DNA of 64,000 nucleotides from Opacimonas immobilis (lineage in GTDB: Bacteria > Pseudomonadota > Gammaproteobacteria > Enterobacterales > Alteromonadaceae): positions 1,116,001 to 1,180,000 of the forward strand of contig NZ_CP182485.1 in assembly GCF_048282545.1 (NCBI RefSeq), given 5' to 3'. This document shows, piece after piece, positions 16,459 to 25,922 of this stretch (positions are counted from its first letter, which is position 1; each line of letters begins with the position of its first letter). A program made the translations under genes and the position numbers. A model generated the notes under the pieces. It did not search any database. It saw nothing but the letters and a program-made list of their open reading frames with translations, and was not told the DNA's origin.

Positions 16459-18738
16459 TTATTGGGTGAAATACGGCTGTCGATAACCGAACATACCATC
16501 TAACAACATATTAGCATTCTGTTGATTTGAAGATAAGCCTTTGAAACTAAATTGTAAGCTTACTCCAGAATCAAAATTATTGATATCTCTTTGTCCGTCT
16601 AGTTGATAGCGATTGAGCAGCTGACGTTGCGCTACCAAACGAATTGACCAGCAGCAGGATTCGTATTGCAGACCAGTATATGTCTCAATAGTTCGATTTT
16701 GTTCTTGGTCGTGATACCAACGCCCGACCCATTGCCATCTATCTGACAATGGATACGCCGCACTTAAACCAATTTGATGAATGGTCTCATTGGACAAATT
16801 TCGTACATAACGCTGGTTGAATTGCAATAAACTATTATCATCACGGCGATATTCTAAAGTGGTGGATGAACGTTCCACTTTATCTGTTTTTGAAGCGAGT
16901 TGAATTTGGCTTTTTAGAAACCAGCGCGATGAGATTCTAAAATCAAAATCCGCAATGAGAGATGAGCGGTTTAATTCGTTGTCTCGTGTTAAAACACGAC
17001 TATCTGAAAAATAAAAAATCTGTCCTAGGCTAAACGATGCTCGCTCGATACCTTGTGCATTGACAAAACGTGAGGTTAGGGCAATGGTCAGCTGATCATT
17101 ATCTGTGATACGGTCAATGCCAGTAAATGATTGTCCGCGAAACAAATTATCCACGGTGTTGAACAACGGCGCTGTATCGTATATTCCTATATCAGATTGG
17201 TCGGCAAACTCGGTATACAAATATTGTACTTGTGGCTCGAGGGTGACAATTGAGCCAATTTCAGTCAAGGTTTGCGGTCGTTCAAAGTGCCAATGTCCGT
17301 TTACTTTGAATTGAGCAATATTGCGTTTGACATCGCGCGCAAGGGCACTGTCTTCCGCCACGTTTTGGCGGTATCGCGTAGCAAAATAGCTCATTTGCGC
17401 CGAATAATCTGACCAGGAGTTATGATAGTTAAAGGTCAGCGAAGGTGTCACATGAACCCGAGTTGCATCGTGTAAGTTCGGATTTTGATTGGTAAAATGG
17501 GTCAGCTCAGTGCGCAAATCAAAATGCCACAAACGGGATAAGGCAAAGTGACTATCACTCGAGATCCGCGGCATTGCTCGATAGTTGTCGGTCTGTTCCC
17601 CTAACACCGTAAAATCCTGTAATTCAAGATTGAATTCAGTATTTGGCATGGAGTAGCGCAGGCCAAAATAACGGTTAAGAGACGTATCAGCTCGATTATA
17701 AAAATCTGAACCAAAATCAATCACGTGATTCGCGTCATTGACATCATTAAAATCAATGCGGTATTGCAAGTGTTGTGAAAGGTTCCCAGTTTGTTGCCAA
17801 CGCACAAAATATCTAGCCTCATCTTGGTTTTCATCATCCTTGTGGAGATATTCCACGTTTATCTGACCTTGATTTTGTTGTTGTAAAAAACGCAGTTCGG
17901 AAGTCAACATTAGACCACGGTTGGTCAACAGACGAGGGGCGATAGTAGCATCAATATCTGGTGCAATATTCCAGTAATACGGCGTGGTGATATCAAGTCC
18001 ATTGTCGCTGGAACTCGATATTTTGGGAAACAATAATCCGGATTGTCTTTCGCTTGTCACCGGAAAGGCAAAATAGGGCAGGTAAAAAACGGGTACGCCA
18101 GCAACATAAAATCGAGTATTGAACGCTTGACCAAAGCTATCCCCTTCATCGACACTGATACGACTCGCTTTGAGAAGCCAATCTTGGCTTTGCAGCGGAC
18201 AGCTGGTAAAAGTCACGTCCGACAGTGTGAGCGATTGGTCCTGTACAATACTAATCTGACTAGCCTGTCCTTGCGCATTAATAGTATTGAGTCGATATTC
18301 GGTTTCTTCCATTACAAAATTGCTTTGCCGATTATCTAAAGCAATAAGATTACTTTTGACTTGAATTTGTGGATTAACAAAAGCGATATTGCCAGAAGCT
18401 GTGACTTGCTGGCCAGAGTCATTGACCGTTGCTTGGTCGGCACCGATTTGTGCTGTGGGATGAAGAATGTCGACATTTCCAGCAAAACGAGCCACCTCAT
18501 CATTGACGATATCAGCGTGTTGCGCAAGTACGATGATTTGCCCTGGTCGTGTTTCAGTTTGCAGGTCGTATGTTCGAGCTGCAATCCCATCAAACAGAGG
18601 TGGGTTCACACACTGAGCGATTGGCATAGTCTGAGGTGTGGCATTCGACTCAATTGAATCAGCATGGACGAGGCTTGAAAGCAAGGCAAGCGACGAGAGC
18701 ATGCTTGTTACTATTCTCGCAAATACAGGCCTTTTCAT
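16459..18738 (-). CDS. lptD: LPS-assembly outer-membrane protein LptD
   Basis: Inserts lipopolysaccharide into the outer leaflet of the outer membrane together with LptE. The 759-residue product has a signal peptide (ending LVHA) and a periplasmic OstA/LptA-like domain (about 60-190, with DIVNDEVARFAGNVDI). The LptD barrel domain follows, with FYVAGVPVFYLPYFAFP and SGLLFPKI. The cysteines expected for the LptD disulfides are present: one near residue 43, one in FTSCPLQ, and an adjacent pair in YESCCW near the C-terminus. First gene of the operon; divergent from djlA across 155 bp. Confidence 0.95.
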   Translation of the reverse strand: MKRPVFARIVTSMLSSLALLSSLVHADSIESNATPQTMPIAQCVNPPLFDGIAARTYDLQTETRPGQIIVLAQHADIVNDEVARFAGNVDILHPTAQIGADQATVNDSGQQVTASGNIAFVNPQIQVKSNLIALDNRQSNFVMEETEYRLNTINAQGQASQISIVQDQSLTLSDVTFTSCPLQSQDWLLKASRISVDEGDSFGQAFNTRFYVAGVPVFYLPYFAFPVTSERQSGLLFPKISSSSDNGLDITTPYYWNIAPDIDATIAPRLLTNRGLMLTSELRFLQQQNQGQINVEYLHKDDENQDEARYFVRWQQTGNLSQHLQYRIDFNDVNDANHVIDFGSDFYNRADTSLNRYFGLRYSMPNTEFNLELQDFTVLGEQTDNYRAMPRISSDSHFALSRLWHFDLRTELTHFTNQNPNLHDATRVHVTPSLTFNYHNSWSDYSAQMSYFATRYRQNVAEDSALARDVKRNIAQFKVNGHWHFERPQTLTEIGSIVTLEPQVQYLYTEFADQSDIGIYDTAPLFNTVDNLFRGQSFTGIDRITDNDQLTIALTSRFVNAQGIERASFSLGQIFYFSDSRVLTRDNELNRSSLIADFDFRISSRWFLKSQIQLASKTDKVERSSTTLEYRRDDNSLLQFNQRYVRNLSNETIHQIGLSAAYPLSDRWQWVGRWYHDQEQNRTIETYTGLQYESCCWSIRLVAQRQLLNRYQLDGQRDINNFDSGVSLQFSFKGLSSNQQNANMLLDGMFGYRQPYFTQ

Positions 18739-18893
18739 TAATGCAATCCATCCCCAAAAAACTGCGCTATTGTACGTTTTTATAATGAATAATTCATTAA
18801 TTCAGTATCAAAAAAGGGCTTTTTTCTTTCTTTATGCGCCTAATGTGTTAAAAATAGATAAATCACACTCTTCAAAGGATGAGAATCTCTTCA

Positions 18894-19832
18894 ATGCAAG
18901 GACATATAGGTAAAATTTTAGGCACTGTCTTTGGCGCTATGGTAGGTAAGATCCCCGGCGCGTTTGTCGGCTTTGTGATAGGTTGGTACTTCGATAACGC
19001 ATTAAACAAAGACTTTTCTGGAGGTATGAACTTTTCTCAGTTTTTCTCTGATAAGAGTGAACTTACGTCTAGTACGATTTTCTTTCATTCTCTTTTTGGT
19101 TGCTTAGGTCACATCGCCAAAGCGGATGGTACCGTGACGCAAAGCGAAATTGCTATTGCGACTCGTCTAATGGACGATATGAAACTCTCAGGCGCGGTTC
19201 GCAAAGAAGCGCAAAATGCGTTTCGCGCGGGCAAAGATCCACATTTTCCTCTAGAAGATCAGCTTAACGACCTAATCAAAGATGTACAAAATCGCTTCGA
19301 TGTATTGAATGTATTCTTAGAAATTTTGGTTGAAGCGACGTTTGCCGATGGCGAATTATCGATCAATGAGATGAATCTACTCACCAAAATTGCAGCACAA
19401 CTCGGCTTTAGTGCTAAAGAACTCAACACTAAGATCAAACAATGCGAGGCGGAAATGCGTTTTCGTCAGCGCAAACAAGCGTTTGAGCAGGCTAAAGCCG
19501 AAGCGGAAAAGCGCGCACGACAAAAACAAGACGACTTTAGACGCTATGCAGAAGACCGTGCTAGACAAGCGTATGAGCGCTCTCATAGACAATCACATCA
19601 AGCTCCGCAATACAATTCTCAAGAGCGTCTTGCGGATGCCTACCAAATTTTAGACGTGCCAGCTAACGCCGATGAAAAAACATTAAAGAAAGCCTATAAA
19701 CGAGCAATGAATGCGCATCATCCAGATAAGTTGGCCGGAAAAGGATTGCCAGAAGCAGCGCTAGAGAAAGCCAAAGCGAAGGCGCAAGATATTCAAGCCG
19801 CCTATGAGCTGATAAAAAAGGAGAGAGGCTAG
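18894..19832 (+). CDS. djlA: Co-chaperone DjlA (membrane-anchored DnaJ-like protein)
   Basis: An inner-membrane J-domain protein that stimulates DnaK. The 312-residue product has an N-terminal membrane helix rich in glycine (about 5-33, GKILGTVFGAMVGKIPGAFVG). A central TerB-like helical domain contains HIAKADGTVTQSEIA and TFADGELSINEMN. A Gln/Arg-rich linker leads to a C-terminal J domain (about 245-312) with YQILDVPANADEKTLKKAYK and the HPD motif in NAHHPDKLAGKG. The ATG at 18894 reproduces the MQxxGKIxG start of enteric DjlA; the ATG at 18879 overlaps the SD. Confidence 0.93.
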   Translation: MQGHIGKILGTVFGAMVGKIPGAFVGFVIGWYFDNALNKDFSGGMNFSQFFSDKSELTSSTIFFHSLFGCLGHIAKADGTVTQSEIAIATRLMDDMKLSGAVRKEAQNAFRAGKDPHFPLEDQLNDLIKDVQNRFDVLNVFLEILVEATFADGELSINEMNLLTKIAAQLGFSAKELNTKIKQCEAEMRFRQRKQAFEQAKAEAEKRARQKQDDFRRYAEDRARQAYERSHRQSHQAPQYNSQERLADAYQILDVPANADEKTLKKAYKRAMNAHHPDKLAGKGLPEAALEKAKAKAQDIQAAYELIKKERG

Positions 19833-19887
19833 GATTTTTCCTTGCGAACTCTTACAATACAACAAAATATAAGGTGTAGAAAAAAGC

Positions 19888-20691
19888 ATGACAATCAAAA
19901 AATTCAGATGGTTCGGAAGTCTAGTGTTGTTAGCGACAATGAGTTTTTCTGGCTGTTCTCAAGAGCAGTCTGCAAGTATCACTGAGCAAGCGACACCACA
20001 CACCACTGAGCGCGAAACCCCAAAGTTAATCAGTGATAAGGCCTTAGCCAAATTCAATGCAGCGACCAATATTCCTGTGCAATCTGTTTCTCCCGCTCCC
20101 ATAGACGGTTTTGTGCAACTGACTACACCTGCTGGGGTTTTGTATTTATCGCAAAATGGTGAGTTTTTGTTTGCGGGAAATTTATTTAACATCGAACAGG
20201 GGATGCGCAATGAAACGGAACAGGCCATGTACAAAGTGCGTCAATCCGTGATGGCATCACTGGGCGATTCAGCGATTGAGTTTAAGGCTGAAAATGAACA
20301 ATATGTTGCAAATATTTTTACTGACATCACGTGTGGATACTGTCGCAAACTGCATCGTGAAATTCAAGACTATCTCGATCTAGGGATTACAGTGCGTTAT
20401 TTTGCCTACCCAAGAGCGGGTCTTTCAGGACAATCGTATCGCGATATGGTCTCGATCTGGTGTTCAGACACACCGCAAGAAAATATGACTTCAGCGAAAG
20501 AAGGCAATGATGTATCTGCGCGTACCTGTGACAACCCAGTGGCTAGTCATTATAGAGCAGGTGGGCAAATCGGCGTATCCGGGACACCTAACATTGTTTT
20601 AGAAAATGGCGCATTAATTGGTGGTTATGTACCGGCACAAACTATGTTACAGCAAATTAGAGAAAAGCTTGGCTCAAGCGGAGAGCAGTAA
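19888..20691 (+). CDS. dsbC: DsbC-type disulfide isomerase with possible lipoprotein signal
   Basis: A periplasmic thiol-disulfide isomerase of the DsbC/DsbG family. The 267-residue protein has an N-terminal dimerisation-type region containing GVLYLSQNGEFLFAGNLFNI. A thioredoxin-fold domain carries the active site CGYC at Cys149-Cys152 in FTDITCGYCRKLHREI, and the cis-proline loop is GVSGTPNIVLENG. The family usually has a plain Sec signal; here the signal ends in SFSGC followed by Ser-Gln and a Ser/Thr/Glu-rich linker. This suggests lipid attachment at Cys23, though Phe at -3 is not the usual residue. It is followed by recJ with a one-base TAATG overlap, as in many gammaproteobacteria. Confidence 0.9.
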   Translation: MTIKKFRWFGSLVLLATMSFSGCSQEQSASITEQATPHTTERETPKLISDKALAKFNAATNIPVQSVSPAPIDGFVQLTTPAGVLYLSQNGEFLFAGNLFNIEQGMRNETEQAMYKVRQSVMASLGDSAIEFKAENEQYVANIFTDITCGYCRKLHREIQDYLDLGITVRYFAYPRAGLSGQSYRDMVSIWCSDTPQENMTSAKEGNDVSARTCDNPVASHYRAGGQIGVSGTPNIVLENGALIGGYVPAQTMLQQIREKLGSSGEQ

Positions 20692-22439
20692 TGCTGCACT
20701 CCGCTCAGATTATTTCTCGTCAAATCACACCTGAACCCGAATGGGTGCGAACGCTTTCAGCAATATTTCCAAGCCATACTGCACTCTTTGCTCGAATTTT
20801 ACAGGCGAGAAATATTCAAGATCCTCGGGCACTATCAAATAGCATGAAAGACCTGATCCACTACCGTACATTGCGTGGTTTAAACGTCGCAGTTCAAGTC
20901 CTGGCGGATGCCGTTGTGCAGGATCAGCGGATTGTCATTGTCGGTGATTTTGATGCTGATGGGGCAACTTCAACTGCCTTGTGTATGCTCGCGCTCAATG
21001 CCATGGGACATCACAATGTCCAGTATATTGTGCCAAATCGTTTTGATTTTGGTTATGGCTTATCTGTCCCCCTAGTTGATATCGCACACGAGGAATATCA
21101 AGCGGATATATTGTTGACAGTGGACAATGGGATCAGCGCCCATGAGGGCGTGGATAGAGCGAATCAACTGGGCATCAAGGTCATAGTGACCGATCATCAC
21201 CTAGCCGGTGACACACTACCTGATGCAACGGCTATTGTGAATCCGAATCAACCTGACTGCGCTTTTATTGGCAAAAACAGTGCTGGGGTGGCTGTGGCTT
21301 TTTATGTGCTCAGTGCTCTGCGAGCTGAGTTACAATCCCGACAATGGTTCAACCCGCACAGGCCGATGCCAAACCTCGCGGAATTTCTCGACCTCGTTGC
21401 ACTCGGTACGGTAGCCGATGTCGTTAAGCTAGATCACAACAATCGTATCCTAGTTTATCAAGGCGTTGCCCGAATTAAGCGGCAACTCTGTCGTCCTGGG
21501 ATATTGGCCTTGTTAGATGTGGCAGGTAAAGTGGCGGACAAATTAACAGTCAGTGATTTAGGCTTTATCCTAGGCCCTCGCTTAAATGCCGCGGGTAGAC
21601 TCGATGACATGAGTATTGGCATCGAATGTCTCATTACGCAAGATCCCTTTGTGGCGCGTCAGCTTGCCGAACAACTCGATCAGTTTAACCGTGAGCGCAA
21701 ACAGATAGAACAAAGTATGCGAGATGATGCAGAGACTCACCTAGCCAGTATGCAACCTAGTCATAACGATTTACCAGCGGCACTCGTACTCTTCAACGAC
21801 ACCTTTCACGAGGGGGTCATAGGCATAGTGGCTGGTCGCATCAAAGAGCAGTGCTATCGTCCAACCGTAGTGTTTGCAGATGCCGGTGATGGTGAGCTAA
21901 AGGGGTCTGCACGCTCTATCCAAGGGTTACATATTCGTGATGCGCTGGAACGAGTAAATACTCGTCATCCCAAACTCATAAAAAAATTCGGCGGGCATGC
22001 CATGGCCGCAGGTCTTACCATAGAGGCGAGTGGCTTAAAACAATTTGAACAAGCGTTCATCGACGTAATAGGCGAGTTGGGTTCTGAACTGCCCAAAACC
22101 CCACAAGTGGAGACAGATGGTGCCTTGCAGGCCTCCGAATTGGATTTGGGGCTAGCTAAACAGTTGGAACAATTATGTGTCTGGGGGCAGGGATGTCCTG
22201 CACCTATGTTTGATAATGTATTTACGGTGGTTAACCAGCGAATTGTTGGTGAAAAGCACCTCAAATTGGTTTTATCTCTCAACGATCAAACTGTTGATGC
22301 GATCGCTTTTAATGTTGATGTCAGTCAATGGCCGAACCCCAGCTGTCAACACATCCATGCTGCATATAGTTTGAACGTGAATGAATTCCGTGGCAATGAA
22401 TCGGTGCAGTGTCTGATTCACACCTTCCACCCGGTGTAA
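20691..22439 (+). CDS. recJ: Single-stranded-DNA-specific 5'-3' exonuclease RecJ
   Basis: Degrades 5' single-stranded DNA in recombination and mismatch repair. The 582-residue protein carries the DHH-family motifs VIVGDFDADGATSTALC, LTVDNGISAHEG, VIVTDHHLAGD, and a DHHA1-type RNA/DNA-binding motif with KFGGHAMAAGLTI. LGPRLNAAGRLDDM lies between them. The start codon overlaps the dsbC stop; recO starts one base after its stop, so dsbC-recJ-recO are likely one transcript. Confidence 0.95.
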   Translation: MLHSAQIISRQITPEPEWVRTLSAIFPSHTALFARILQARNIQDPRALSNSMKDLIHYRTLRGLNVAVQVLADAVVQDQRIVIVGDFDADGATSTALCMLALNAMGHHNVQYIVPNRFDFGYGLSVPLVDIAHEEYQADILLTVDNGISAHEGVDRANQLGIKVIVTDHHLAGDTLPDATAIVNPNQPDCAFIGKNSAGVAVAFYVLSALRAELQSRQWFNPHRPMPNLAEFLDLVALGTVADVVKLDHNNRILVYQGVARIKRQLCRPGILALLDVAGKVADKLTVSDLGFILGPRLNAAGRLDDMSIGIECLITQDPFVARQLAEQLDQFNRERKQIEQSMRDDAETHLASMQPSHNDLPAALVLFNDTFHEGVIGIVAGRIKEQCYRPTVVFADAGDGELKGSARSIQGLHIRDALERVNTRHPKLIKKFGGHAMAAGLTIEASGLKQFEQAFIDVIGELGSELPKTPQVETDGALQASELDLGLAKQLEQLCVWGQGCPAPMFDNVFTVVNQRIVGEKHLKLVLSLNDQTVDAIAFNVDVSQWPNPSCQHIHAAYSLNVNEFRGNESVQCLIHTFHPV

Positions 22440-22440
22440 C

Positions 22441-23169
22441 ATGGCGCGGCTCGTGCTCAATACTCAGGCCTTTGTATTGCACAGTCGGCCATATCGCGAA
22501 ACCAGTTTATTAGTCGACATGCTGACTCGAGAACAGGGTAAATTACGCTGTGTGGTGCGAGGAGCAAAGAGCAAAAAATCCCCCAAAGTTGCTTTGTTAC
22601 AACCTTTTTTACCATTGCAATGTGAGTTTATGGGCTCAGGAGAGCTCCGCAACTTGGGCCAGCTAGATACCATGGGGCAAAGCTTCGCGCTTGCGGGGAC
22701 TAATTTATTTTGTGGTCTGTACCTCAATGAACTTTTACTGCGTATTTGTCCCAATGAATATGCCGACCCCGAGTTATTTGATGCTTATCAAACGACTTTG
22801 CGGCATTTGGCTGGTGCACAAACGCAGTGGTTAGAGGCGTTGTTACGGGAATTCGAATTGTATTTGTTGCAGCATATTGGTGTTTTAGGCCGGTTGGATT
22901 CTGAAGCAGAAGGCGGTTTGGATTTAGTCGATGAAGGGTGTTATCGCTATCAAATTGGGATAGGTGTTATCGCTTGTATGCCAAGTGTAAAGTGGCATTT
23001 TAGTGGGCGTGTTTTCATTGATGTGGCCAATCAAATTTGGCATGAACAATCTTTGTTATGCGCCAAAATCATTTGCCGCCAAGTGATCTCTGATTTACTT
23101 GGTGATAGACCTCTCAAAAGCAGAGAACTATTCAAAACCTTACGGACTAATTCACAAAGCTCTGATTGA
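22441..23169 (+). CDS. recO: DNA repair protein RecO
   Basis: Recombination mediator that loads RecA with RecF and RecR. The 242-residue product has the N-terminal OB-fold signature FVLHSRPYRETSLLVDMLTR, then GKLRCVVRGAKSKKS, and a helical C-terminal domain. The zinc-binding cysteines known in some bacterial RecO proteins are not obvious, as is usual in gammaproteobacteria. Located between recJ and pdxJ. Confidence 0.93.
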   Translation: MARLVLNTQAFVLHSRPYRETSLLVDMLTREQGKLRCVVRGAKSKKSPKVALLQPFLPLQCEFMGSGELRNLGQLDTMGQSFALAGTNLFCGLYLNELLLRICPNEYADPELFDAYQTTLRHLAGAQTQWLEALLREFELYLLQHIGVLGRLDSEAEGGLDLVDEGCYRYQIGIGVIACMPSVKWHFSGRVFIDVANQIWHEQSLLCAKIICRQVISDLLGDRPLKSRELFKTLRTNSQSSD

Positions 23170-23195
23170 AGCTCAGACTCTCGTTAAGGTATACT
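23166..23195 (+). promoter_or_regulatory. Candidate sigma70 promoter for pdxJ-acpS-rlmD
   Basis: TTGAAG (23166-23171, overlapping the recO stop) and TATACT (23190-23195) are separated by 18 bp and lie 28 bp before the pdxJ ATG. Consensus-like spacing; not experimentally supported. Confidence 0.5.
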
Positions 23196-23223
23196 GTCGT
23201 CAAACAAATGTAGAGTAATTGTT

Positions 23224-23985
23224 ATGAATCAGTCCACCACGTTTGAACCGATTTTGTTAGGTGTGAATATTGACCACGTTGCGACATTGCGCAATGCCCG
23301 AGGCACGCATTATCCCGACCCAGTACATGCTGCAGATGTTGCAGAGCGAGCGGGTGCGGACGGGATCACAGTGCATTTGCGCGAAGATCGCCGTCATATC
23401 AAAGACCGCGACGTAGAGATATTAGCGAAAACCATCAATACACGTTTAAATTTAGAGATGGCAGTGACAGATGAAATGCTCGAAATTGCCATCAAAACGC
23501 AACCAACGTTTGTATGTCTTGTACCAGAAAAACGCGAAGAACTCACCACTGAAGGTGGTTTAGACGTAGTAGGCCAGTTCCAAAAAGTCAGACATGCCTG
23601 TCAAGTATTGGCTGAGGCAGGCATAATGGTCTCGTTGTTCATTGATGCAATAGAAGAACAAATCGATGCAGCAGTCGCCTGCGGTGCTCCGTACATTGAG
23701 ATCCATACCGGACAATACGCAGAAGCTGCTAATCACGTAGTTGCGCAAGCAGAGCTTGCGAAACTTCAAGCGGGTATCGCTTATGCAGCAAACAAGGGGT
23801 TACGGGTCAATGCCGGTCATGGTTTGCATTATCACAACGTCAAACCGATCGCTGCCATCCCACAAATCGAAGAATTGAATATCGGTCATGCTATTATGGC
23901 TCGTGCCATGTTTGATGGGATGGAAAAAGCAGTACGAGATATGCGTATACTGATGCAAGAAGCGCGTATGCAGGCGTTGGTTTAA
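23224..23985 (+). CDS. pdxJ: Pyridoxine 5'-phosphate synthase
   Basis: Condenses 1-deoxyxylulose 5-phosphate with the PdxA product to form pyridoxine 5'-phosphate. The 253-residue TIM-barrel protein shows LGVNIDHVATLRNARG at the N-terminus, ADGITVHLREDRRHIKD, and the C-terminal VNAGHGLHYHNV and ELNIGHAIMARA phosphate-binding segments. The acpS gene starts eight bases downstream, a classic pairing. Confidence 0.96.
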   Translation: MNQSTTFEPILLGVNIDHVATLRNARGTHYPDPVHAADVAERAGADGITVHLREDRRHIKDRDVEILAKTINTRLNLEMAVTDEMLEIAIKTQPTFVCLVPEKREELTTEGGLDVVGQFQKVRHACQVLAEAGIMVSLFIDAIEEQIDAAVACGAPYIEIHTGQYAEAANHVVAQAELAKLQAGIAYAANKGLRVNAGHGLHYHNVKPIAAIPQIEELNIGHAIMARAMFDGMEKAVRDMRILMQEARMQALV

Positions 23986-23992
23986 GCAAACA

Positions 23993-24373
23993 ATGGCTTT
24001 GCTTGGACTCGGAACGGATATTGTTGCAGTTGCTAGATTAGCCAAGCACACACCAGATTCCCCCGCGTTTGCCAAACGTGTGTTACATCCTTGTGAATTT
24101 GAGGAATATATGTCACATAAGCAGCCAACCCGATATTTGGCGAAACGTTTTGCTCTCAAAGAAGCTGCCGTGAAAGCACTTGGCACCGGTATAGGTAATG
24201 GTGTTAACTTAGCTGATGTTTGGTGCGAATATACCAAATTGGGACAACCATGGTTGCGTTATTGTGGGGGGTTTGCCAAACAAGCAGAAGCCATGGGGGT
24301 TACGGTTGGTCATGTATCTATTTCTGACGAACAGGACTATGTTGTTGCAACGGTTATCCTGACCAATGACTAA
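23993..24373 (+). CDS. acpS: Holo-[acyl-carrier-protein] synthase
   Basis: Transfers the phosphopantetheine arm from CoA to acyl carrier protein. The 126-residue product has the two family motifs: GLGTDIVAVARL with the Mg-binding Asp near residue 8, and RFALKEAAVKALGTG with the Glu of the KEA motif. SD AAGCAAACA is weak; the gene may depend on coupling to pdxJ. Confidence 0.95.
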   Translation: MALLGLGTDIVAVARLAKHTPDSPAFAKRVLHPCEFEEYMSHKQPTRYLAKRFALKEAAVKALGTGIGNGVNLADVWCEYTKLGQPWLRYCGGFAKQAEAMGVTVGHVSISDEQDYVVATVILTND

Positions 24374-24379
24374 TCAGCC

Positions 24380-25831
24380 ATGGTAAAACTCTTCCAACCC
24401 AAATCAGGTAAAAATAATAAAGGCGCTCGTGGCTTCAAAGGGAGTCAGGGTAGCTCAAAATTCTCTCCAAATAAGCCATTGATGAACGTCACAACGACGG
24501 AACTGACTCTACAAAACCAAGTGAAGTTAGAGGACCACAGCAATGTGTTCGTAAAAGGCGCCTTACCTGGGGAGCGTATCAATGCATTAATACTGGACTC
24601 CGGAAAAAACAGTTCCACAGCGGTTGCAACCAAGATTCTAAAGGCCAGCGGATCTAGAATTGACGCACATTGTCAATATGCGCTTGGACATCCGAAGATA
24701 ACGCATACTGAACATGCATGTGGCGGTTGCCTATTGGGTTTTACATCTGACGAAGCACTGTTAACACTGAAGCAAAAAGCGCTATGTGAAGCAATGCAAA
24801 GGGTGTTTGGTGAACGTTATAACGATAAAGTTTGGGCAGAGCCAATAACCTCTCCAATCCAATACCGACGCAAAATCCGTCTCGCAATCGATGCTCGTAA
24901 TCCGAAGCAGATCAAAGTCGGCTTTCGACAGCTCAATGGCAAAAACGTGTTACCCATTAATCAATGCGAAGTATGTGAGCCTCCACTACAGAAAGTGTTA
25001 AGCGGCCTAAGCGCCTGCGTTCCCGATTGGCATTGGTTAAAATCCATTGGCCATATTAGTCTTTTACAGACACACGCAGGCGGAGCAGTTGGTTTCCATG
25101 CTACTGGGAATTTAGGGCAAGCCGCTCTCAATGCGATGCACGTCTTCGGTGACACTCATCAATGTATGGTGTTAGTAAATGATAAAGGCGCTGGGCATTT
25201 GCCTGAATGGCAATCAACACAGTCATACGGTCAGTTGAGTGAAGGAATATGGGTGACGCCAGAACTGTGCTTAGCCACGATTGATGATGATCTGTATCCC
25301 ATCACCATGGAAGACTTTATCCAGGTCAACAGGACCGTAAATGACCAAATGGTACAAGCAACCTTAGCGGCACTTGCACTGGATAAAACTGATCGCGTGT
25401 TGGATTTATTTTCTGGTGCTGGAAATTTTACTCTGCCTCTTGCTAGGCGCTGCTCTAGAGTATTGGCCGTAGAGGGGGTAGCCAAAGTCGTGGAACGTGC
25501 TGCTCACTATGCTAAGAACCAAAAGTTTGACAATATTAAGTGGTTGGCAGGTGATCTGGCGAGTTCGGATGTGCTTGGCAACATAGAAGATTTTAATGCG
25601 AACAAAATGGTGTTAGACCCGGCTCGTGCTGGAGCAGGATTTATTCTGGAACAGTGCGACTTTTCAGCAATAAAAACTATCGTCTATGTTTCTTGTAATC
25701 CACAAAGTTGGCTGTCGGATACCAAAATTCTTCACCGCAAAGGATTTCAGCTAAACCGAGTGCAGTTGTTGGATATGTTTCGGGCGACGCATCACACAGA
25801 ACTATTGAGTGTGTGGACGCAAGATGAATAG
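24380..25831 (+). CDS. rlmD: 23S rRNA (uracil(1939)-C5)-methyltransferase RlmD
   Basis: SAM-dependent methyltransferase with an iron-sulfur cluster and a TRAM domain. The 483-residue product begins with a Lys/Gly/Ser-rich tail (about 1-35), then a TRAM-like region. Cysteines for the cluster are seen in AHCQYALGH and HACGGCLLGF, with a further Cys-containing stretch INQCEVCEPP. The C-terminal Rossmann domain has DLFSGAGNFTLPLA, VLDPARAGAG and the catalytic-cysteine motif YVSCNPQSW. The spacing between the first two cysteine groups looks longer than in E. coli RlmD. It precedes relA as in many relatives. Confidence 0.92.
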   Translation: MVKLFQPKSGKNNKGARGFKGSQGSSKFSPNKPLMNVTTTELTLQNQVKLEDHSNVFVKGALPGERINALILDSGKNSSTAVATKILKASGSRIDAHCQYALGHPKITHTEHACGGCLLGFTSDEALLTLKQKALCEAMQRVFGERYNDKVWAEPITSPIQYRRKIRLAIDARNPKQIKVGFRQLNGKNVLPINQCEVCEPPLQKVLSGLSACVPDWHWLKSIGHISLLQTHAGGAVGFHATGNLGQAALNAMHVFGDTHQCMVLVNDKGAGHLPEWQSTQSYGQLSEGIWVTPELCLATIDDDLYPITMEDFIQVNRTVNDQMVQATLAALALDKTDRVLDLFSGAGNFTLPLARRCSRVLAVEGVAKVVERAAHYAKNQKFDNIKWLAGDLASSDVLGNIEDFNANKMVLDPARAGAGFILEQCDFSAIKTIVYVSCNPQSWLSDTKILHRKGFQLNRVQLLDMFRATHHTELLSVWTQDE

Positions 25832-25922
25832 AGCGTTCATCTTTCTCTGATTAGAGATTTTTTCTACCACCCTAACTAGTTTACTTGTATGATAAACCCA
25901 TTAGTTATACAAGGAGTTTGTC

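Noticed and set aside
18810..18825. A6/T6 palindrome upstream of djlA
   Set aside because: A-T only stem of six pairs; not stable enough to call a terminator or operator.
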